Shown here in pieces: positions 7,426 through 10,831 of a DNA stretch of 10,831 nucleotides (position 1 is the stretch's first letter; the number at the start of each line of letters is the position of its first letter). Source of the DNA: Syntrophaceae bacterium (GTDB lineage: Bacteria; Desulfobacterota; Syntrophorhabdia; Syntrophorhabdales; WCHB1-27); assembly GCA_003165115.1 (NCBI GenBank), contig PLSJ01000421.1, forward strand, positions 1,725-12,555, written 5' to 3'. The notes under the pieces are model-generated. The model was not told the DNA's origin. It made no database searches and worked only from the letters and a program-made list of their open reading frames with translations. The position numbers and the translations under genes were made by a program.

Positions 7426-7458
7426 AGTCTTCGATAATAAAAGCATAAGGAGTACATC

Positions 7459-7728
7459 GTGCCATACGTCAACATCAAAGTAACGAAAGAAGGGGTTACG
7501 GCGGAGCAAAAGGCCGCGTTGATCCGGGGGGTGACGAACCTGCTCGTGGATGTCCTCGGAAAAGACCCCAAGACGGTCTTCGTGCTCATCGACGAGGTAG
7601 ATACCGACAACTGGGGAGTAGCGGGCGAGAGCATCACGGCGAAAAGAACACAGGAGAACGTGAATAAGCCCGCGGAATCCGTGCAGGAGCCGTTCGAGTG
7701 CTTTCCGTCCGACCTGTGCAATACCTGA
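7459..7728 (+). CDS. 4-oxalocrotonate tautomerase-family protein (DmpI-like)
   Basis: An 89-residue tautomerase-superfamily protein; the group acts on enol/keto acids with an N-terminal proline base, exposed once Met is removed. The chain begins M-P-YVNIKVTKEGVTAEQKAALIRGVT, so Pro1 is present. The strand VFVLIDEVDTDNWGVAGESI matches the family core and is closest to DmpI-type members (IIDEVDxxNxGxGGES). Compared with Pseudomonas 4-OT, the active-site Arg39 position is Phe and Arg11 is not evident, so classic 4-oxalocrotonate activity is doubtful. About 25 residues extend beyond the usual 62-residue core, ending in FECFPSDLCNT with two cysteines. Start: GTG at 7459 with AAGGAG 7 nt upstream. 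It lies alone between the upstream operon's terminator and a convergent gene 24 bp away. Family confident, substrate unknown. Confidence 0.88.
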   Translation: MPYVNIKVTKEGVTAEQKAALIRGVTNLLVDVLGKDPKTVFVLIDEVDTDNWGVAGESITAKRTQENVNKPAESVQEPFECFPSDLCNT

Positions 7729-7752
7729 GAAGCCCGATCTGGATAGAAAGCC

Positions 7753-9504
7753 CTAAAGAGAAGCCAGGGTTTCGTTCAGCATCCTCTCCAGCTTTATCTC
7801 CTCGGCCTCGTCCGCGTATTTGGGCCGCTCGACATCGGGGAATAATCCGTAGACGCCCTTGAGGAGCACTTCCGCGTGCGGAGGACAGCCCGGCAGATGG
7901 GTGCCGTCGTCCGCGTGGTGCCGTTGGCAGATGCCGAGGAAGATGTTCGTCTCGCCGGGGTCGATGTCCCGGTCGATGGTCGGGCCGAGGAAGATATGCA
8001 CCTTCCGCTCGAATGGGCGGTCCATGAGCAGCCTGGCGGGGTCACGGGGGTCGGGCCGCCGCAGCTTGGCCAGGGCGAAATGGAGGTATCCGGCGCAGCC
8101 GGGACAGGCATTTTCGGCGTGGATCATGATGTCCCTGCCGCTCGTCAGGTTAATCTCGGGCTGTGTGAAAGGACTCATCACCTCATCGATCGACGGCCCC
8201 ACGACGACTATCCTCTCCGGCTCGACCGGACCCAATCCCTGCATGTGGGCCATTCGCACGGGCGGGGACGTAAGGGGTTCGAGCCCCATGATCCTCATGG
8301 TCACCGCGTCCACGGCCACCGGGTTCGTGCCGCCTATCAGCAGGTTCATCGTTTTCGGCGTGCCGGCGACGGGCCCGAAACCCTCCTGGCCGACCAGGCC
8401 GTCGATAATGTGCAGCTTCGGCTTGACGAGCCGGTGAATGTTGATCAGGTTCTGCCAGAGCCCGAAGAAATGGCTCATATACTTTTCGAGGGGCGGCATC
8501 GCCCCCTGGAGACTCTTGACGGCGAGCGATGCGACGGCGGCAAAGTGGAGCTTCATGACCGGGACGTTGATGATCGCATCCGCCCGGTCCAGGGTGACGG
8601 GGACCTTCCTGGACGCCATGCGCTTCGCGCCCGGCACGGGCTTCTCTATCAGCTCGTCCGCGTTCAGGTCGACGAGGCTCACCTTCCGGGGGTCGAGATC
8701 GATGAGCTTATCGTATCCATACAGAACGAACATCTTCATGGTGGCGCTGCGGTTGATCGAGGCGCCTTCCGCGATGGTCACCTTTCCCGCGATGGGCAGC
8801 AGGAACTCGACGAGCGCCCTCACAATCCGGACGTCGGTGACCACGCCCCCCTTGTAAACGCCGTTGACCATCCCGTGGTCGGCGACGAGGTTCGGTTTGA
8901 TGACGACGGTCTGGCCCGGCTTCACGAACTTCTGCAAGCCGCCGAGCTTATCGATAAGACTCCCGAGGCTGTTCCTGATCTCCTCGTATGTCTGGGACGG
9001 GGGCACCTTCTCTATCGCCACCCTTTCCTTTTTGCGGTAGACTTTCGCGGGCTTGCGCCCTTCGAGCCTTTTGAAGAGTACCGCCGTGCTCAGGTCCATT
9101 TTGAGGAAAGAAGCGCCGTTCGCGGCGAACGACCGGGTAGGACGGAAGCCGTATTCCACCAGCCAGAGATATTTTCGCCTGTCCGACGCCAATATCTCGG
9201 TGGAGACGAGGCTTTGCACGGCTATGATCTCATCGATCATCCTGAAAAGGACCTTCTCCTGCTGCTCTCCGCCGTTTGCCAGTATCTCCTCGACGGTGCT
9301 CGTCGCCGGGTAGTAAACGATCCAACCGACGACCTTGCCGCCGCTTCCGGCGACATACGTGATGACCCCAGGGCTTTCTTTCCAGCGCTCCCATGCGGCA
9401 TCCGAATAAGACGGCCCGGCGCCGGGTATGCCGGCATAGTAGTCGCGGAGTCTGCTCCGCAAGGCGGCCGACGGTCTGCCCTTCCTGAGTGTCATCCCCG
9501 GCAT
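7753..9504 (-). CDS. GNAT-like domain fused to DUF362, with a C-terminal four-cysteine segment
   Basis: A 583-residue protein with an unusual architecture. Residues about 1-140 look like a GNAT acyltransferase fold: VITYVAGSGGKVVGWIVYY (47-65), then YGFRPTRSF (118-126), a typical late GNAT turn; no clear acetyl-CoA loop (Q/RxxGxG/A) is visible. Residues about 165-450 are DUF362: VVIKPNLVADHG (200-211), GGVVTDVRIVRALVEFL (219-235), NVPVMKLHF (313-321), IIDGLVGQEGFGPVAGTP (366-383), NPVAVDAVTMRIMGL (394-408). The tail holds the protein's only four cysteines: ACPGC (C467, C470), GIC (C526) and LPGCPPH (C540). The GCPP motif recalls an Fe-S ligand of NuoB and hydrogenase small subunits. A [4Fe-4S] or Zn site is therefore plausible. 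Start: ATG 9504 has AGGAG 8 nt upstream; ATG 9510 and TTG 9525 (with GGAGG 4 nt upstream) are alternatives. Transcribed alone, convergent with the tautomerase gene. Reaction unknown. Confidence 0.87.
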   Translation of the reverse strand: MPGMTLRKGRPSAALRSRLRDYYAGIPGAGPSYSDAAWERWKESPGVITYVAGSGGKVVGWIVYYPATSTVEEILANGGEQQEKVLFRMIDEIIAVQSLVSTEILASDRRKYLWLVEYGFRPTRSFAANGASFLKMDLSTAVLFKRLEGRKPAKVYRKKERVAIEKVPPSQTYEEIRNSLGSLIDKLGGLQKFVKPGQTVVIKPNLVADHGMVNGVYKGGVVTDVRIVRALVEFLLPIAGKVTIAEGASINRSATMKMFVLYGYDKLIDLDPRKVSLVDLNADELIEKPVPGAKRMASRKVPVTLDRADAIINVPVMKLHFAAVASLAVKSLQGAMPPLEKYMSHFFGLWQNLINIHRLVKPKLHIIDGLVGQEGFGPVAGTPKTMNLLIGGTNPVAVDAVTMRIMGLEPLTSPPVRMAHMQGLGPVEPERIVVVGPSIDEVMSPFTQPEINLTSGRDIMIHAENACPGCAGYLHFALAKLRRPDPRDPARLLMDRPFERKVHIFLGPTIDRDIDPGETNIFLGICQRHHADDGTHLPGCPPHAEVLLKGVYGLFPDVERPKYADEAEEIKLERMLNETLASL

Positions 9505-9543
9505 ATGCATCTCTCCTGAATCCAAGACTCCTCCCGGTTCTTT

Positions 9544-9571
9544 ATTCTACCAGACAAAATGTTTTAATCAA
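9544..9571 (-). promoter_or_regulatory. Probable promoter of the GNAT-DUF362 gene
   Basis: On the minus strand, TTGATT (9571-9566), a 16-bp spacer and TAGAAT (9549-9544), with an extended -10 TGG directly before the hexamer. The start point would be near 9537, 33 nt before the ATG at 9504 and only about 12 nt before the TTG at 9525, which mildly favours the ATG. Confidence 0.5.
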
Positions 9572-9590
9572 TCACAAAAAATATACGCCC

Positions 9591-9649
9591 CTCCCCGGTA
9601 CTCCAAAACGGGGAGAGGAAAGATGCGTCATCTGTATACGATGGAGTAC
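9591..9649. repeat. Nested inverted repeats in the gap before the tRNA
   Basis: GTACTCCA (9598-9605) and TGGAGTAC (9642-9649) are perfect 8-bp complements 36 bp apart. Inside them AGATG-CGT-CATCT (9621-9633) forms a second hairpin. A competing stem pairs CTCCCCG (9591-9597) with CGGGGAG (9609-9615). No T-run follows, so it is not a simple terminator. It lies upstream of both the minus-strand GNAT-DUF362 promoter and the tRNA promoter. A protein site or small structured RNA is possible; nothing was recognised as a known RNA family. Confidence 0.35.
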
Positions 9650-9725
9650 ATAGGCTGTGTCGAAAGACGCCGTCCCTCAATGGACGCCTCTTGCCTTTCT
9701 CCCTTCTGGACGCGGCTACATTCGC

Positions 9726-9754
9726 TTGACAAAGGCCGATTGATTAGATAAGCT
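9726..9754 (+). promoter_or_regulatory. Promoter of the tRNA gene
   Basis: TTGACA (9726-9731), a 17-bp spacer and TAAGCT (9749-9754). A start near 9761 would put the tRNA 5' end only about 5 nt downstream. The -35 box is perfect; the -10 box matches at the key T, A and last T. Confidence 0.6.
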
Positions 9755-9765
9755 ATCTCATAGAC

Positions 9766-9838
9766 GGGCCCATAGCTCAGTTGGTAGAGCCACCGGCTCA
9801 TAACCGGTAGGCCCCTGGTTCGAGGCCAGGTGGGCCCA
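9766..9838 (+). tRNA. tRNA with CAU anticodon, probably Ile2 (or elongator Met)
   Basis: A full 73-nt cloverleaf: acceptor GGGCCCA/TGGGCCC, D stem GCTC/GAGC with loop AGTTGGTA, anticodon stem ACCGG/CCGGT with loop CTCATAA, a 5-nt variable loop, T stem CCTGG/CCAGG with loop TTCGAGG, and discriminator A at 9838. All stems are perfectly paired. The anticodon is CAT (9799-9801). It is not the initiator, since G1-C72 is paired and the anticodon stem lacks the three consecutive G-C pairs at 29-31. The GGGCCCA acceptor with C4-G69 and C5-G68 resembles tRNA-Ile, so a lysidine-modified Ile2 decoding AUA is favoured over elongator Met. CCA is not encoded: AAA follows the discriminator. Confidence 0.95.
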
Positions 9839-9895
9839 AAATCAGAGAATCGGGAATGGTAACGAAATCAACGATAGCCATATAAGAATAAAACC

Positions 9896-9925
9896 AAAGG
9901 GGTGAGCAGAAATGCCACCCCTTTT
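9896..9925 (+). terminator. Hairpin between the tRNA and the zinc-ribbon gene
   Basis: AAAGGGGTG (9896-9904) pairs with CACCCCTTT (9916-9924). A bulged A leads into an inner GCA/TGC stem capped by a GAAA tetraloop (9909-9912). Four T at 9922-9925 follow the GC core. It probably ends the tRNA transcript, or attenuates read-through into the next gene, whose ribosome-binding site begins 8 nt later and which has no other obvious promoter. Confidence 0.65.
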
Positions 9926-9945
9926 GAATTTTAGGAGGGAGCACA

Positions 9946-10656
9946 TTGAATGAAGACCTATTGACCCTCTGCCAAGTCCAGAAGATAGACACCGAGATAA
10001 TCGGCAACGAGAAGAAAAGGGCTGTGGCACCCCAAAGAATCGAGGAGATGGAAGGGGAAATCGCCCAGACGAAGGAGAGGCTGGCAAGAGAAAAGGAAGT
10101 CATCGAAGAGCTGGAGAAGGAAAGAAGGAAGAAGGAACAGGAGCTGGAAGCGGAGAAGACGCAGATCAAGAAGGTGGAGGCCAAGCTCCACGAAGTAAAA
10201 ACCAATAAAGAATATCAGGCCATTCTGAAAGAGACGGAAACAGCGCGGACAGAGAACGACAAGATCGAGGAAGACATCATCGTTCTCATGGAAAAGACCG
10301 AAGAGATGAAGAAGGATTATCAGTCCGCGCTGAAAAAGCTCACCAAGAGGGAAAAAGAGGTACAGGAAGAAGTCAGGGAACTGGAAAAAGAGATAAAGAC
10401 GGTCGATAACATCGTTGCAAAGCTCAGACAGCAGAGGGAAAGACTGCTGACCGACGTCAACGGGGACCTCAAGGCGCGATACAATGTCCTCATAGAAAGA
10501 AGGGGCGGTCTCGCCGTCGTGAACGCCAAGAACGGGACATGTCTCGGATGCTTCATGAATATCCCGCCGCAGCTTTTTATCGAGGTGATGAAGAACAGCG
10601 AGGCCCTCACCTGCCCGAGCTGCAACAGGATACTTTGTTACGAAGAAGAAGAATGA
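9946..10656 (+). CDS. Coiled-coil protein with C4-type zinc ribbon (DUF164 / CT398-like)
   Basis: A 236-residue cytoplasmic protein. Residues about 5-180 are a long, highly charged Glu/Lys-rich coiled-coil hairpin, including the family motif KTNKEYQAIL (85-94). The C-terminus is a zinc ribbon with CLGC (C199, C202) and CPSC (C223, C226), then an acidic end. The length matches the family. Related proteins (chlamydial CT398, mycobacterial Rv2229c) are widespread but their role is unsettled; CT398 binds sigma-54 and secretion parts in Chlamydia, and nothing here shows the same. The start is TTG at 9946, because AGGAGG (9933-9938) is exactly 7 nt upstream; a nearby ATG at 9950 is out of frame. 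It overlaps the downstream RNase H gene by 4 bp, implying translational coupling. Expression probably depends on read-through from the tRNA promoter past the 9896-9925 hairpin. Confidence 0.93.
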   Translation: MNEDLLTLCQVQKIDTEIIGNEKKRAVAPQRIEEMEGEIAQTKERLAREKEVIEELEKERRKKEQELEAEKTQIKKVEAKLHEVKTNKEYQAILKETETARTENDKIEEDIIVLMEKTEEMKKDYQSALKKLTKREKEVQEEVRELEKEIKTVDNIVAKLRQQRERLLTDVNGDLKARYNVLIERRGGLAVVNAKNGTCLGCFMNIPPQLFIEVMKNSEALTCPSCNRILCYEEEE

Positions 10657-10831
10657 AAGAATGGCATATCTACGTCGATGGGGCTTCCCAGGGCAACCCC
10701 GGTCTCGCGGGGGCCGGTATGGTCGCGTTCGATGAGGACGGGCATGAGATTTGGAGGGACAGCGTTCATCTCGGTCAGATGACCAACAATATGGCGGAGT
10801 ACGAGGCCCTGGTCCGGGCGCTCCGCAAGGT
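10653..10831 (+). CDS. rnhA: Ribonuclease HI family protein (5' part, runs off the window)
   Basis: Only the first 59 codons are present. RNase HI cleaves the RNA strand of RNA-DNA hybrids, such as R-loops and replication primers. The visible part starts MKEWHIYVDGASQGNPGLAGAG, with catalytic D9 in YVDGASxGNPG, and continues to NNMAEYEALVRALRK with catalytic E49. The remaining two acidic residues lie beyond the window. The pattern fits the short RNase H group (YpeP/Rv2228c N-terminal type) more than E. coli RnhA. The ATG overlaps the stop of the zinc-ribbon gene as ATGA, indicating an operon. The gene may continue into a fused domain, as in Rv2228c, which cannot be judged here. Confidence 0.93.
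   Translation, partial: MKEWHIYVDGASQGNPGLAGAGMVAFDEDGHEIWRDSVHLGQMTNNMAEYEALVRALRK

Noticed and set aside
7697..7765. GCTTTC/GAAAGC inverted repeat and a GAGAAGCC direct repeat between the convergent genes
   Set aside because: Short arms, long spacing and partly inside coding sequence; consistent with chance.
7876..9519. Long plus-strand open frame opposite the GNAT-DUF362 gene
   Set aside because: Shadow frame; the minus strand encodes recognisable DUF362 motifs from end to end.
9766..9838. tRNA gene as a possible integration site for a mobile element
   Set aside because: No integrase and no duplicated tRNA 3' end seen in the window; flanking genes look like ordinary chromosome.

Overview
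The window is a stretch of bacterial chromosome with GC-rich coding sequence, short AT-rich intergenic gaps, sigma-70-type promoters (TTGACA with 16-18 bp spacers) and Rho-independent hairpin terminators. The content suggests an anaerobe: a FeoA-FeoB fusion for ferrous iron, a 3-hydroxybutyryl-CoA dehydrogenase, a single-subunit molybdopterin (Mo/W) enzyme, a DUF362 protein, and a tRNA without an encoded CCA end. I think a Desulfobacterota-like syntroph or fermenter is the best guess (low confidence, an inference from gene content only). No transposase, integrase, phage gene or CRISPR array is visible.

Left part (1-4251, all on the minus strand): three genes in at least two transcription units. 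A 3-hydroxybutyryl-CoA dehydrogenase gene (3400-4251) has its own promoter near 4402-4431 and ends in a strong hairpin terminator. Below it lies a DUF89/ARMT1-like putative metal-dependent phosphatase (2406-3287). A FeoA-FeoB fusion (47-2272) follows, driven by a near-consensus promoter at 2313-2341.

Middle (4252-7354, plus strand): a divergent intergenic region carries a near-consensus promoter followed directly by a perfect TTGAAC-GTT-GTTCAA palindrome, a likely autoregulatory operator. It drives a TetR-family regulator (4585-5226) and, 4 bp downstream, a 685-residue molybdopterin/[4Fe-4S] enzyme (5231-7288). The ribosome-binding site of the enzyme gene lies inside the last codons of tetR, so the two are almost certainly one operon. 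It ends in a perfect 17-bp hairpin terminator. No electron-transfer or membrane subunit accompanies the enzyme.

Right-centre (7355-9590): a small DmpI-like tautomerase (7459-7728), preceded by an operator-like 19-bp palindrome, converges with a large minus-strand gene (7753-9504). That gene encodes an N-terminal GNAT-like domain fused to DUF362 and a C-terminal four-cysteine segment. It is the most unusual protein here.

Right end (9591-10831): a 240-bp gap contains nested inverted repeats, then a tRNA promoter, a tRNA with a CAU anticodon (probably Ile2, otherwise elongator Met), a GAAA-loop hairpin, a coiled-coil/C4 zinc-ribbon protein (9946-10656, TTG start) and the 5' part of an RNase HI gene overlapping it by ATGA. 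Zinc-ribbon and RNase H genes are also adjacent in other bacteria (for example Rv2229c-Rv2228c).

The HBD gene and the divergent tetR-molybdoenzyme operon could serve one anaerobic acyl-CoA or aromatic degradation programme. The sequence shows only the arrangement, not the substrate.
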